Shown piece after piece: positions 36,980 to 47,303 of a stretch of 64,000 nucleotides of DNA. The DNA is from Vibrio sp. 14G-20 (GTDB lineage Bacteria > Pseudomonadota > Gammaproteobacteria > Enterobacterales > Vibrionaceae). The notes beneath the pieces are model-generated. The model was not told where the DNA came from and ran no database searches. It worked only from the letters and a program-made list of their open reading frames with translations. The stretch spans positions 124,001 to 188,000 of the forward strand of contig NZ_JAPHPW010000007.1 of NCBI RefSeq assembly GCF_026241515.1, written 5' to 3'. The first letter of the stretch is position 1, and the number at the start of each line of letters is the position of its first letter. The position numbers and the translations under genes were made by a program.

Positions 36980-37023
36980 TTTGGCTGTGATAAACTGTGT
37001 TTAGATGAATCTGGACGCTAACT

Positions 37024-39117
37024 ATGACAAACCCAACCAACACTTTTCTACATACACTTTCTAATATTGCTCAATATAACGATCACCGCTACGGCGTGGT
37101 CTTTGATGGCGATTTTGATTGGCAAAACTCTGCTGTTTTTACCTTCCTTCAAGATTCAAACATTCCGAGTATCTTCCAGATTGGCGGTACGCCATTTGAA
37201 GGTGTGATTCATGCTCCAGTTAAAAAAGGCCAACAACTGCTTGGTCGTGAGTGCCAAGTTCTTGTTTGTGATTTTAGAGAGCAGTTCGATGCGAATGGTT
37301 TTAGTGCCGCGTTGGGTTCGTTAGTTGGTGGTGGGCTGCTGTTGGTGTTGCCGCCAAAAATTGATGCCTCTGAAGATAGCGAGAGCTTTGGTCAATGTTG
37401 GTTAAAACGTCATTTCGATAAACTGTTTTCTGTTTCACAACACAATGAAGCAGGCGATGTAGTTCAAGCAACTCACGCTCTTCCTCAGATGCAAAGCGCC
37501 CAAAACGGATTGGATAAATTTGAACAGCAAAACACGGCTGTTGAATTAGTTAAAAAGGTAGTGTCTGGACATCGTAAACGTCCTTTGATTCTCACTGCGG
37601 ATAGAGGGCGTGGTAAAAGCTCGACATTGGGTATTGCCGCAGCGCAGCTGTTAGTTGAGCGTCACGGGTTTTATATTATTGTTACCGCGCCTTCAGTGAA
37701 AGCGGTAGAACCGGTATTTTCTCATGCTTGCCAAGGGTTGGAATCTTGCGAAGTGGTTAACGCTACTCACATTCGTCATCAAGGTGGCAGTTTAAGATTC
37801 GTCGCAGCAGATGAATTACTTAAATCTAAGCCGGATTGCGATCTGTTATTGGTTGACGAAGCAGCTGCAATTCCAATTCCAATGCTTAAATCCATGGTCG
37901 ACATCTATCACCGTATAGTCTTTTCAACCACGGTACACGGCTACGAAGGCAGTGGACGAGGGTTCGGTATTAAGTTTGAATCTTGGCTTTCTGAGCATCG
38001 TCCGGGGTGGAAAGGCTTTAAGCTCGAACAACCGATTCGTTGGAATAACAACGATCCGCTAGAAGCTTGGTTGTTTGATTGCTTCCTACTTGGTAATGAC
38101 GCATCACTCAGTGACTCGGCGGTTGATGAACTCGATGGCTTTTCTGCCGAGGCAATCAACCAATTAAACTTGGTCGAGTTATCAAAAGCAGAATGCTTGG
38201 CTAATCCTGAGCAGCTACAACAATGTTTCTCTCTTCTTGTGGACGCGCACTATCAGACATCGCCAAATGACTTAATGCAGTTTCTCAACAATCCAGCAAT
38301 CCGTTTGTATGGAGTTTGGCATAAAGACGAATGCTTAGGCTGTATGTTAGTGACGAAAGAGGGTGGTTTGGATAGCGAGTTGATTGCTCAAATTCAACTA
38401 GGGAAACGTAGGCCTCAAGGGCACCTTGCTCCCGTGTTATTGGCAAACCAACTTGGCTGTACTCAGGCGGCGACCAGTCGGTGCCTTCGAGTTATGCGCA
38501 TTGCTGTTTCAGCACGTCATCAAGGTTTGGGTATTGGCCGTTGGATGTTGGTTCAGTTATCACAGCAAACCAGTCAAGCAGATTATCTGGCGACAAGCTT
38601 TGGCGCGACCGGCGAATTGATTTCTTTTTGGCGTGGTAGTGAATTCGAAGCTGTACACATCGGCCACCAGCGAGATCAGGCAAGTGGCTGTCACTCGGTT
38701 CTGATGGTTAAGGCGCTTAACTCAAACTCTCAAAGTTGGATTAACCAAGTTCAAAATCACTTCGAGCGTAGCTATTGTTTTCTTGTTTCAGGTTCTTTGG
38801 TTTCACTTGAATCCGATATGGTGCGCGCACTGCTGCCAAAGAGTGTCCAAACCGTTAGCGAGTTTGAAACTCAGTTAGTTAGAAATTACGTGAACGGTGG
38901 CAACAGTTATGATGCGATCAGCTTCAGCGTACTGAACTTGATTCTACTCAGTAACGATCGAAACATAGGTATTTCTGACTTACTCATCGCAAAGGTTATT
39001 CAGCAGAAAGATTGGGGGACTTGTATCGAACAGTTTAAATTTGTTGGTCGGAAACAAGCAGAGATTCAGTTTCGTAAAGATGTCGATGCTTTGCTAGCAA
39101 ATTTACAGTGTAAATAG
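37024..39117 (+). CDS. tmcA: tRNA(Met) cytidine acetyltransferase
   Basis: Makes N4-acetylcytidine at the wobble base of elongator tRNA-Met using acetyl-CoA and ATP. Domain order fits TmcA: N-terminal DUF1726 region, an RNA helicase-like ATPase with Walker A TADRGRGKSS (near 193) and Walker B LLLVDEAAAIP (near 278), then a GNAT domain (RIAVSARHQGLGIGRWML near 500) and a C-terminal tRNA-binding part. 697 residues is close to the E. coli length. The last codons lie within a parS2-like site (39101-39115), which constrains the C-terminal NLQCK. Confidence 0.95.
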   Translation: MTNPTNTFLHTLSNIAQYNDHRYGVVFDGDFDWQNSAVFTFLQDSNIPSIFQIGGTPFEGVIHAPVKKGQQLLGRECQVLVCDFREQFDANGFSAALGSLVGGGLLLVLPPKIDASEDSESFGQCWLKRHFDKLFSVSQHNEAGDVVQATHALPQMQSAQNGLDKFEQQNTAVELVKKVVSGHRKRPLILTADRGRGKSSTLGIAAAQLLVERHGFYIIVTAPSVKAVEPVFSHACQGLESCEVVNATHIRHQGGSLRFVAADELLKSKPDCDLLLVDEAAAIPIPMLKSMVDIYHRIVFSTTVHGYEGSGRGFGIKFESWLSEHRPGWKGFKLEQPIRWNNNDPLEAWLFDCFLLGNDASLSDSAVDELDGFSAEAINQLNLVELSKAECLANPEQLQQCFSLLVDAHYQTSPNDLMQFLNNPAIRLYGVWHKDECLGCMLVTKEGGLDSELIAQIQLGKRRPQGHLAPVLLANQLGCTQAATSRCLRVMRIAVSARHQGLGIGRWMLVQLSQQTSQADYLATSFGATGELISFWRGSEFEAVHIGHQRDQASGCHSVLMVKALNSNSQSWINQVQNHFERSYCFLVSGSLVSLESDMVRALLPKSVQTVSEFETQLVRNYVNGGNSYDAISFSVLNLILLSNDRNIGISDLLIAKVIQQKDWGTCIEQFKFVGRKQAEIQFRKDVDALLANLQCK
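39101..39115. other. parS2-like centromere site
   Basis: ATTTACAGTGTAAAT, within the last codons of tmcA. Confidence 0.87.
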
Positions 39118-39156
39118 ACAAGCCATCAATAAAATAGACCGACTGCTACAAATTAG

Positions 39157-39171
39157 ATTTACAGTGTAAAT
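39157..39171. other. parS2-like centromere site
   Basis: ATTTACAGTGTAAAT, identical to the site at 39101 and 56 bases from it. Confidence 0.87.
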
Positions 39172-39182
39172 TAGAATCTTGG

Positions 39183-39197
39183 ATTTACACTGTAAAC
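39183..39197. other. parS2-like centromere site
   Basis: ATTTACACTGTAAAC, third site of the group, 26 bases after the second. Confidence 0.87.
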
Positions 39198-39536
39198 TGA
39201 AGCTACATATTGAAATCCGTTTTCACTCTGATTATCAGCTTCATCACTTCTGTTCCATCTCTCCATTACAGCCTTTAATCTTCTTAAGCTATTCGCCTTT
39301 ACTATCTAGTCCTACATCGAATCAACATTCAATCGCACGAAATATTCTGAAAAAATTTTCCTATGTATTTGTAAAGGCGAAGTAGATCATAAAATGTGTA
39401 AGTCTTATTTATGAGTCATGTTTGCAGAATCGAAAGTAAGTGATGTGACGCTGATTATTCTAATAATGTGATACTCAGCGCAGAATGAATTATATAGACT
39501 GAATAACAACTGAGTCATTAGGGATACTCAATTCGA
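39198..39536. other. gene-free AT-rich stretch
   Basis: Follows the parS2 group. No convincing gene; it presumably carries the promoter of the DUF342 gene. Open frames here are short and without ribosome sites. Confidence 0.5.
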
Positions 39537-41207
39537 ATGTGGGATAACATCGTTAAATTGTCGGAAGACAAGCAACAAGTAATGGCATGTCTGCCAACCG
39601 GGACTGTGGTTGACGCAAGCTTTGATAACAAGACGCTGCCACCAACCTTGGAAGCTTTGAATGCATCAAACTATTTTCTTTTCGAAGAAGAGGTTTTACG
39701 TTTCGTTACTCTTGCTAAAGAAGGTAAGGGTGAAGCTTATGAAGGAATCTTGATTGCCGAAGTTCGAAATGCCAGTGTTGCGGTCGAACTGTCTGATGAT
39801 GAGATGTTGGCGAGTCTCGTGGTCACTGGTCCACACAATGGACACCCACTGCGTGGCAGCGACATCATCCAGTGTTTATCTCAAGCTCAAATAACAAAAG
39901 GAATAAATAAGTTAGCGCTCAGAAAAGTTCTGATGATGAGTAGTAAACTTAAGCCTGGCGAAAAGTTTACTCAGCCCGTCGCTAAAGGGACACAACCAGT
40001 AAAAGGTAAAGATGCTAAGTTTGCCGCTTTGGTTGAAGATATTACACGCCAAGTCTTGAAGCCTCGCAGCAAAGACGAAGGCAAGATTGATATGCGAGAC
40101 TTGGGACAAACTATTACTGTTGGTCAAAATGATCAATTAATGAAACGTACTCCCGCAACCAAAGGCATCGCTGGCTTTACCGTCCAAGGCCGAATTATCC
40201 CACCGCATCCAGGACAAGATAGTTTAATTAAGCCTGGAAAGGGCACCTACATCTCTCCTGAAGATCCAAATTTATTACTCGCCTCATACCCTGGATTGCC
40301 CATCATTAAAGACCGAACCATTGAAGTGGATGACGCCTTATGTGTCACCAACGTTGATGTCTCAACTGGGCACGTTAAATTCAAAGGTAATGTTTTTGTC
40401 TCTGGCAACATCGAGCCGGGGATGATTGTTAAAGCGACTGGCAGTATTACGGTGGGTGGTTTTATTGAATCGGCCGAAGTGCAGGCTCAAGGTGACATCA
40501 AAGTCGCGAAAGGTATTATCGGCCACACCACCAAAGAGGGAGAGGCGAAAAGCTGTAAGGTATTCAGTAAAGGTTCAATTACCGCGAGCTACGCTCAGAA
40601 TGCAGAACTGCAAACCGCTGGTGACATTCGACTTGGCGTGCATAGCATGAGTAACGACATTCGCTGTGGAAACAATCTTGTCGTAATGGACAGTTTGAAA
40701 AAGCATGGCACGCTCAGCGGTGGTGAAGCCAAAGTCGGCGGAAAAATAGAATGCGTCTTCTTAGGTGTTGAGGGAGACACTGCAACCAAGGTACATGGTT
40801 TTGCACGCTACGATGGCTACCGACAAAAGATCGCGGGGCTGAAGGAAACTTATAAACACACTCAAGAGCAAACCATGGGTGTGATTCGTCAAGAGTTAGA
40901 ATTTAAGAAGCGCCCGAAAGCAGAGAGAAGCGAAGAGCAAGCCCTAGAAATTGAGCAGCAACGTGAGAAGAATAACCTCGCAATTGAAAATACAAAGTCA
41001 CAGTTAGATACACTCGAAGCGGAGTTTGAAACCAACCTTGCTGAATGCACGGTAGAGGTACACGAAAAAGTGTATACCCGAGTGACGATTCAATTTGGTG
41101 ATGAGACAGTCACAACCAAGCGAACCCACGGCGGAAGTGTTTTCTCATTCAACCAATACGAGATCCAATGTTCATTTAAGATGGAGCAAGAGGATATTGC
41201 TTTATAA
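39537..41207 (+). CDS. DUF342 (FapA-like) polymer-forming protein
   Basis: A 556-residue DUF342/FapA-family protein. After an N-terminal region (to about 170), the centre is a beta-helical part with many short repeats such as GNVFVSGNIEPGM, GSITVGGFIESAEV and GDIKVAKGIIGH. A long coiled-coil segment follows near 430-520 (EEQALEIEQQREKNNLAIENT region). Cytoplasmic by sequence (no signal peptide). Relatives are bactofilin-like or flagellar/polarity-linked, but the vibrio function is not known. It stands alone on the plus strand, convergent with the SgrR-type gene. Confidence 0.85.
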   Translation: MWDNIVKLSEDKQQVMACLPTGTVVDASFDNKTLPPTLEALNASNYFLFEEEVLRFVTLAKEGKGEAYEGILIAEVRNASVAVELSDDEMLASLVVTGPHNGHPLRGSDIIQCLSQAQITKGINKLALRKVLMMSSKLKPGEKFTQPVAKGTQPVKGKDAKFAALVEDITRQVLKPRSKDEGKIDMRDLGQTITVGQNDQLMKRTPATKGIAGFTVQGRIIPPHPGQDSLIKPGKGTYISPEDPNLLLASYPGLPIIKDRTIEVDDALCVTNVDVSTGHVKFKGNVFVSGNIEPGMIVKATGSITVGGFIESAEVQAQGDIKVAKGIIGHTTKEGEAKSCKVFSKGSITASYAQNAELQTAGDIRLGVHSMSNDIRCGNNLVVMDSLKKHGTLSGGEAKVGGKIECVFLGVEGDTATKVHGFARYDGYRQKIAGLKETYKHTQEQTMGVIRQELEFKKRPKAERSEEQALEIEQQREKNNLAIENTKSQLDTLEAEFETNLAECTVEVHEKVYTRVTIQFGDETVTTKRTHGGSVFSFNQYEIQCSFKMEQEDIAL

Positions 41208-41328
41208 TCGGTGTCCTAGAGGGCGCCGACTCTTTTGTTATCAAGAATATCCTTATCGGAAAATGCTATTGAGCCGCCTTTGAGGTTATTAGATAGAATA
41301 TGTACTTACCGTCACTCACGATACCTCA

Positions 41329-43077
41329 TTAATCAGAAGACCACACCGAGCGAATATTTGGCCATCCCCAATTAGTGAGCGCAACGTCTTCTAAGACACC
41401 CTGAAAACGTAATGTTTGAGTGTGATGGAACATAGGAGCAATCCAATATTCACTGATTAGTGTTGAAGCGATTGGTTCTAGTGCTGTTAGATAATCTTCA
41501 AGTGGAGTGAATGCTCGTACGTTTTCCAATTGTTCATCAAGCCATCTTGCATTTACCTCTCCCAAAGTATGGTACAAAACGTTATTGCTGTAGAAATTAG
41601 AAAACGCTGAAGCATGACGGTTATCATCCAAATTGGTATTCGTTAAGATAAGTGTTTCATTGAGCGTGCCGTTCTCTGCTTTTTCACTCAACTCTCTATA
41701 GGAATACATTACTATTTCAACCTTACAGCCGTGATCGATAAGTACAGAAGAAATAGCGCGAGCGCATCGACGCAATGCTGTGTAGTTGTAACCTGCGATG
41801 GTGATGGTTTTTGGTAACACGCTGACTTCACCAAACGGGCGTAATACGGGGCTCCAAATGGGTAATAAGTTGTTGGCTAGTACGCTGCCATAATACGTTT
41901 TCTCTTTACGAAACAGTTCGAGCAGTCGCTGGGGGTGAATTAGCTCTGTAATGTAACGACGTTGGGCGCGTGTTAATGGATGTTTCGTATGCTGGTTGAA
42001 TAGAGCGAATAAGCAGCCGTCTTCAGTTCGACTGTGTTGACTCGAGTGAGAGGCATTAGGTGTTTGTATTGAAACCTCAATACCGCTCGTGGTTTCAGAT
42101 ACTTGGATAGGTGAATTTCTTGATAGCGATGGGTTCTCCATCTTCTCATCATTGACGATCCAAATCGTGACTAAATCGACTAACACACGACACGAATAGT
42201 AGCCATCGAACGCTTGCAGCTTTAGTTTATTTTTATCGTGCTCGACCACCGAGAATGGCCCACTTCCAATCACCGAATTGTTGTTTGCAACATTCACTTG
42301 GCTCGCTGGTTGAATACCGTATTTGACGCCTGAAATAAGCCCAGCGAACCCTTGATCAGGTTTGCTCAATGTAAATACAATCTTTAAGGGATGTGGCGCC
42401 ACGATATTGGTGACGTGCGCTAACTCTTTTTGATAATAGTGAAGGGCGCTGAGCTTGGCAAAGAGACTCACAATCGTATCTGCGTCTATTGGTTCACCGT
42501 TGTGGAATGTGAGGCCAGGACGAAGGTGGAACGTCCATTGACATCTATCTTCGTCATAACGCCAGTGATGAGCGAGCTCAGGCCTGACAACGCCATTGTC
42601 ATGACTGGATACCAAGCAGCAATAAACCTGACGCAAAAAGAAACGCTCACTACAACGGTGTAATTGGTGGGGGACAATGCGCTCAAACATTCGCTTGTAT
42701 GTCAGTTGAATATTAACTCGGCCTTCTTGAACAGACGTCCCTGAGGTTGTTTTCAATAGGCGGCCAAATATCGCTTCATCTTCATCGAGAATGGCTAATG
42801 CTTTCTCATATTTACCTTGTTGGATTCGTTCTAGCGCTAGGCTTTCTTTTAGGGTGCTTAGTTCTATGTTCAATATTAGAGTTGAGCGTTGATTTCGACC
42901 GGCTTTGGGCTGCCAAGTCAACCATACTCGCTCCTGCATTTGCGATAAAAGATTACGGGCATGTCGAGGTGATGTGCACAACAAATCAGCCACTTCTTGA
43001 ACTGTGGTCTTTATTTCGCTACCGACACCAATAGGGATGAGTCGCTGGTAATACCTAAGCAGGTTGAGATTAGACAC
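41329..43077 (-). CDS. SgrR-family regulator (HTH plus solute-binding domain)
   Basis: A 582-residue fusion of an N-terminal winged helix (VQEVADLLCTSPRHARNLLSQM, about 25-46) and a family 5 extracellular-solute-binding-like domain (AHHWRYDEDRCQWTFHLRPGLTFHNGEPID near 165-195). This is the SgrR layout, in which the binding domain is cytoplasmic and senses a small molecule. I choose GTG at 43077, which has AAGGA 6 bases ahead; TTG at 43080 is the alternative. No sgrS/sgrT or transporter gene is adjacent, so the target is unknown. Confidence 0.85.
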   Translation of the reverse strand: MSNLNLLRYYQRLIPIGVGSEIKTTVQEVADLLCTSPRHARNLLSQMQERVWLTWQPKAGRNQRSTLILNIELSTLKESLALERIQQGKYEKALAILDEDEAIFGRLLKTTSGTSVQEGRVNIQLTYKRMFERIVPHQLHRCSERFFLRQVYCCLVSSHDNGVVRPELAHHWRYDEDRCQWTFHLRPGLTFHNGEPIDADTIVSLFAKLSALHYYQKELAHVTNIVAPHPLKIVFTLSKPDQGFAGLISGVKYGIQPASQVNVANNNSVIGSGPFSVVEHDKNKLKLQAFDGYYSCRVLVDLVTIWIVNDEKMENPSLSRNSPIQVSETTSGIEVSIQTPNASHSSQHSRTEDGCLFALFNQHTKHPLTRAQRRYITELIHPQRLLELFRKEKTYYGSVLANNLLPIWSPVLRPFGEVSVLPKTITIAGYNYTALRRCARAISSVLIDHGCKVEIVMYSYRELSEKAENGTLNETLILTNTNLDDNRHASAFSNFYSNNVLYHTLGEVNARWLDEQLENVRAFTPLEDYLTALEPIASTLISEYWIAPMFHHTQTLRFQGVLEDVALTNWGWPNIRSVWSSD

Positions 43078-43187
43078 CAATAGTCCTTTATTTATGGATA
43101 GCCTGGTATTTTACTCAACTTAGCTGCAAAAAAATAAGAAAATGTTCAGCGACTTTGTTCCTCTTTTGTCGCTTTGCAAGAGTATAA

Positions 43188-43213
43188 AAAAGGGGAGCTG
43201 ATGCTCCCCTTTT
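43188..43213. terminator. terminator upstream of the SgrR-type gene
   Basis: AAAAGGGGAGC/GCTCCCCTTTT with a TGAT loop, 41 bases left of the T1SS gene region and 108 bases right of the SgrR start. Genes on both sides are on the minus strand and the T1SS operon ends at 43255, so it terminates that operon. Confidence 0.87.
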
Positions 43214-43254
43214 ACTTTCTACTGATAATGACTTATTTAGGTGGCTTGCGCGCT

Positions 43255-45369
43255 CTAGCTAACCGCTCTTACTCGGCCTTGTTTAAGGTCTGAAAGAACC
43301 TGTGCTTTAGGACCGTCGGCAATGATGCAGCCTTTCTCCATTACGATCACTCGATCGACAATGTCCAACATCGACGTTTTGTGTGTAATCAGAATTAACG
43401 TCTCGCTTGGTAGCAATTGATTAAGTTGGTGCTTGATGTGCATCTCTGAACGGTTATCCATAGCGCTGGTCGGTTCATCCATCAACAATACTGGCGGGCG
43501 TCCTAAGAAGGCTCTTGCAATGGCAATTGACTGGCGTTGACCACCAGACAGCAAAGCACCACCTTCACCCACTTGGCGTTCTAAACCTGCCGGATCTTGC
43601 TGAGTAAACGCGGTTACGCCTGCACGGTTCGCTGCATCCATCACGTCACGGTCATCTACCAAAGGGCGACCTAAAGTAATGTTGTCTCTTACCGAACCGT
43701 AGAACAGGTTACTGTCTTGCGGCACACAGCCTATATTGCGTCGTACGTCGACATGATGCAGTTGTTCCATATCGGTGTCATCAATGCGTACGTGGCCTTC
43801 TGTGGGCTTGTACAGGCCCATAATCAGGCGCTCTAGAGTCGTTTTACCTGAACCAATTCGGCCAATGATCGCCACCTTTTCACCAGGTTTAATATTGAGG
43901 GTTAAGTCTCTGATAGAAGCCACTGGTGAATCAGGGTAGTGGAACGTGACTTTATCTAGCGCGATATGACCTTGAATAATCGGACGGTGGATGTAGCGTT
44001 TACCTTCTTCTTGTTCATCAGGCATCGACATTACTTGCTCAATCAAAGTCATTGATGACTTCGCTTGGTTGTAACGAGTCGAAAGCAAAGACAGTTGTAC
44101 AAGCGGGCCAATCGCTCGACCGCTCAACATGGTCGCAGCGATCAAGCCACCCATCGTAAGTTCGCCTTCCGCTATTAGGTACACACCAAAAATGATCATA
44201 CCTACGTTAGTACTTTGCTGAACAAAGCCTGCGGTGTTTTGGATGCTGTCTGTGATGCGTCGGCTTTTGATATTCCAATTCGCCATGTGAGCAACGGCTT
44301 CTTCCCAACGGAATTGGAATTGGCTTTGCGCGCTGAATAGCTTAACGGTCTCTAAGCCAGCTAAACTCTCGATCAGGTTTGCGTACTTCTGCGAAGCAAG
44401 ACGAGAGCCTTCTTCGATGGTGCGGCGCAGTGGGCCTTGGATTAGCAACGCATAGATGATCAAAATAACCACGCCAGCAATGGGAACGAACACAAGGTTT
44501 CCGGCCATTAACCAAATTAGCGCTAAGAACATCAGTGCGAAGGGTAAGTCGATCAGCGAGCCAATGGTTGCAGAGGTAAAGAATTCTCGAATGGATTCGA
44601 ACTCTTGCAAGTTTTTAGCGAAAGCACCGACAGAAGCAGGTTTTGCTTCCATACGAATACCTAGCACTTTACTGAACAGCTTAGAGGAAATGAGAATATC
44701 GGATTTCTTACCGGCAACGTCAATGAAGTAGCTTCGCATCAGCTTTAACAACAGATCGAAGAGGAAGACGACAAAGATACCACTCGCCAATACCCATAAG
44801 GTTTCAAATGCAAGGTTAGGGACGACTTTGTCGTAAACCAAGCGAGTGAACATGGGTGCGGCAATTGCGAATATGTTGATCAGAATGGAGGCAATCAACA
44901 CATCTCGGTAAATGTTTTTAGATTCCCAAATGGTGCTCCAAAACCAGTGACCTTTGCGTGTTTTTAGAACCTCTGGTGAACGTTCATCATAGCGGAACTG
45001 TTTCTTTACCAAGAAGTAGCGGCCAATAAACTGTTCTTTCAGTTCATCGACGGGAATGACGATCGGTACCATTCCGCTTTCCGCAGTGATGATCTCGGCT
45101 TCTTGTTTTTCTAAATCTATACTATTAAGAACACATGCCTCGCCTTGTTTAAGCAGTAAAACCGCAGGCAGAATAAGATGAGGGATGCTTTCTAGGTCGG
45201 AACGGTTTTCTTTCGCCACTAATCCCGCTCGTTCAGCGGAACGAGGGAATAGGAAAGGGGTTAGCTTGCCATCGGATAGTGGTAGCCCATTGATCAACGC
45301 TTCGGGCGAGTTAGCTAACCCGTAATACCGGCTAACGTAGATCAGTGAGTTCAATAGTGGATCTTGCAT
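43255..45369 (-). CDS. lapB: type I secretion ABC transporter (LapB-like)
   Basis: Inner-membrane ATPase/permease of a type I secretion system, 704 residues. An N-terminal degenerate C39 peptidase-like domain (about 1-130, lacking the catalytic Cys) is followed by six membrane helices (about 150-420) and an ABC domain with Walker A GRIGSGKTT, signature LSGGQRQSIAIARAF and Walker B VLLMDEPTSAMD. Last gene of the operon lapC-lapG-lapD-lapB. It should export a large RTX-type surface adhesin; no such gene or TolC-like lapE gene is in the window. Confidence 0.9.
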   Translation of the reverse strand: MQDPLLNSLIYVSRYYGLANSPEALINGLPLSDGKLTPFLFPRSAERAGLVAKENRSDLESIPHLILPAVLLLKQGEACVLNSIDLEKQEAEIITAESGMVPIVIPVDELKEQFIGRYFLVKKQFRYDERSPEVLKTRKGHWFWSTIWESKNIYRDVLIASILINIFAIAAPMFTRLVYDKVVPNLAFETLWVLASGIFVVFLFDLLLKLMRSYFIDVAGKKSDILISSKLFSKVLGIRMEAKPASVGAFAKNLQEFESIREFFTSATIGSLIDLPFALMFLALIWLMAGNLVFVPIAGVVILIIYALLIQGPLRRTIEEGSRLASQKYANLIESLAGLETVKLFSAQSQFQFRWEEAVAHMANWNIKSRRITDSIQNTAGFVQQSTNVGMIIFGVYLIAEGELTMGGLIAATMLSGRAIGPLVQLSLLSTRYNQAKSSMTLIEQVMSMPDEQEEGKRYIHRPIIQGHIALDKVTFHYPDSPVASIRDLTLNIKPGEKVAIIGRIGSGKTTLERLIMGLYKPTEGHVRIDDTDMEQLHHVDVRRNIGCVPQDSNLFYGSVRDNITLGRPLVDDRDVMDAANRAGVTAFTQQDPAGLERQVGEGGALLSGGQRQSIAIARAFLGRPPVLLMDEPTSAMDNRSEMHIKHQLNQLLPSETLILITHKTSMLDIVDRVIVMEKGCIIADGPKAQVLSDLKQGRVRAVS

Positions 45370-45387
45370 GTGATATAACCCTTACAA

Positions 45388-47298
45388 CTATTTATCAACA
45401 ATGAAGCCTTGGAACACTTCTACGTAGTTATCAGACAGGATATCTAGCTGAGTCTGTGTTTCTATTCGAGACGCAATGGTGGTTACGCCTAGGTTGTGAG
45501 CGGTTCTAGAGATCGACGTTAAGGTGAATTTCTGTTTTTCGTCATCAAGGTTATGTGTGAATAGGTAATCTAGCTTCACATAACTTGGACGGTATTCGTT
45601 AATGTAATCCAACGATTGGAAGTTACGCCCATAGTTATCGACACCAAACACCGCTTCAGCGTTGCGAATAGTGTTACACAAGAGTGCTGTGTAGTGTGGA
45701 ACGTTGATGAAGCAGTTTTCTGGAATCTCAAAGTGCAACTGATGAGCGATTGAAGCATTTTGTTCAAGCGTCTTACCGATCCAACGGATGAAGCTTGGTT
45801 GAGAAATACTGCTTGGTGAAATATTGATAGCGACAGGGCTGGTTACTTCTTTTGCATTAAGCTTTTCTATCATTTTCTCGATAACGTATTGGTCGAGAAT
45901 GTGGCTCATTTCAAGCTGCTCTAGCGCGTATAGGTATTGGTTAGCACCGTAACGCACACCGTCTTTCTCAATCGCAGAGAACACCTCTTGGTGGTATGTT
46001 TTACCGAAGGCGTTGTTTGCAGCTTGCAAACGGAAGGTGACTAGGTCGTTGATGATCGCTTCTTCAACCAACATACGCCATTGCTGCTTACCCATTACCG
46101 CACCGTGGTCGTCAGCGGTTACGTAGCCGTAAGCAAGCTCGCGGTTCGCTTTAGCACTTGAAAGTGCGTTATCCACCAGCGACATGATTTCGGTACTGGT
46201 TTTACGCTTGTTGCTGTAGGTCACACCCAGTGCAATGTGTGGGTTCGCCATACCTGTTGGATCTGAACCTAGGCTTTGAATACAGTTCACGATGCTGCTT
46301 GCGACAAGTTTCAGTTCGCTCTCATCAATGTTTGGCATGATGAAACCGAACTCGTCACTAGAAATACGAGCGATGGTGATATCTGGTGATGAGATTGAAG
46401 CTTGTAGCTGTTCAGCCAGTTGATGAACCAAGGCATCACCTTCTTGGTAGCCTTTTTCATCGTACTCTTCACTAATAAACTCGGCTTTAAGTACCGCTAA
46501 ACCACCCAAGCTCGACTCTTCTAACCATTGAGTTAACTGAGACATGTAGTAAGCACGGTTACCTAGCTGAGATACAGGGTCGATATACGCTCTTTCCCGT
46601 AACTTCTGAGCTTCTTTCGCTTGGTTCTTAAATGCCAGTTCAACTTGAGTCGACATGTGGTTGATACCATCGACAACTAAGGTCAGATCTTTTGTCTTTG
46701 GACGAGCCAGTGGTTCGCCAAACTGATTCTTGGCGATCTGATCCATCTTTGTAATGATCAACGTGAGAGGACGTAAAGCGCGCTTAAGGATCCAAGAGAT
46801 AGACACCAAACCGAGTAAGAAGATCGTGCCAAAGATACTCAGTAAGCGGATGAATGCTTGCCAAAGTTGATCGTAGGCAGGACCTGGGTGACTTACGATC
46901 TCTACTTCAGCCAGTTGCATCCAGCCACTGGTGATTACACGGCGGTCATGAACAGGCTCGAACAGGTTTAGGTTGGTAAACCACTCTGGTACTCCAGTTG
47001 GTTTTACAGGGTATGAGCGGAGAATGTCTTCACCGTTGTCGAGAAATATTAATCGCACGACGGAGTAAGAACTGCCATCAAACAGGGCGTTGATAACAGA
47101 CTCCACTGCCACCTTGTCCTTTTCTTCTAGGTAAGGGGCGAGAGCCAGTCCAACAGTATTAATGGTATTACTTACCTCAGAGCGTTGCTGCTCCTCTAAG
47201 TATCCACGGGTGGTATTGAATTCGATCATAAAAACTGACGTCATCAGCAGTATGAACACTGCAACCATCCCGACCACAAGCTGTTTATATAAAGTCAT
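45388..47298 (-). CDS. lapD: LapD-like c-di-GMP receptor (degenerate GGDEF-EAL)
   Basis: Inner-membrane receptor of 636 residues. TM1 is about 8-26, a periplasmic LapD/MoxY-type domain about 27-150, TM2 about 150-172, then HAMP and degenerate GGDEF and EAL domains. GGDEF reads SSDEF (near 325), and the EAL signature is absent, so it should bind but not make or break c-di-GMP. In the known Lap system the c-di-GMP-bound form sequesters LapG and keeps the adhesin on the surface. It starts 5 bases after lapG stops. Confidence 0.9.
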   Translation of the reverse strand: MTLYKQLVVGMVAVFILLMTSVFMIEFNTTRGYLEEQQRSEVSNTINTVGLALAPYLEEKDKVAVESVINALFDGSSYSVVRLIFLDNGEDILRSYPVKPTGVPEWFTNLNLFEPVHDRRVITSGWMQLAEVEIVSHPGPAYDQLWQAFIRLLSIFGTIFLLGLVSISWILKRALRPLTLIITKMDQIAKNQFGEPLARPKTKDLTLVVDGINHMSTQVELAFKNQAKEAQKLRERAYIDPVSQLGNRAYYMSQLTQWLEESSLGGLAVLKAEFISEEYDEKGYQEGDALVHQLAEQLQASISSPDITIARISSDEFGFIMPNIDESELKLVASSIVNCIQSLGSDPTGMANPHIALGVTYSNKRKTSTEIMSLVDNALSSAKANRELAYGYVTADDHGAVMGKQQWRMLVEEAIINDLVTFRLQAANNAFGKTYHQEVFSAIEKDGVRYGANQYLYALEQLEMSHILDQYVIEKMIEKLNAKEVTSPVAINISPSSISQPSFIRWIGKTLEQNASIAHQLHFEIPENCFINVPHYTALLCNTIRNAEAVFGVDNYGRNFQSLDYINEYRPSYVKLDYLFTHNLDDEKQKFTLTSISRTAHNLGVTTIASRIETQTQLDILSDNYVEVFQGFIVDK

Positions 47299-47303
47299 TT
47301 TAC

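Noticed and set aside
41208..41240. Hairpin after the DUF342 gene (CGGTGTCC..GGGCGCCG) as a terminator
   Set aside because: The stem needs G-U pairs and the T-run is short; too weak to list as a feature.
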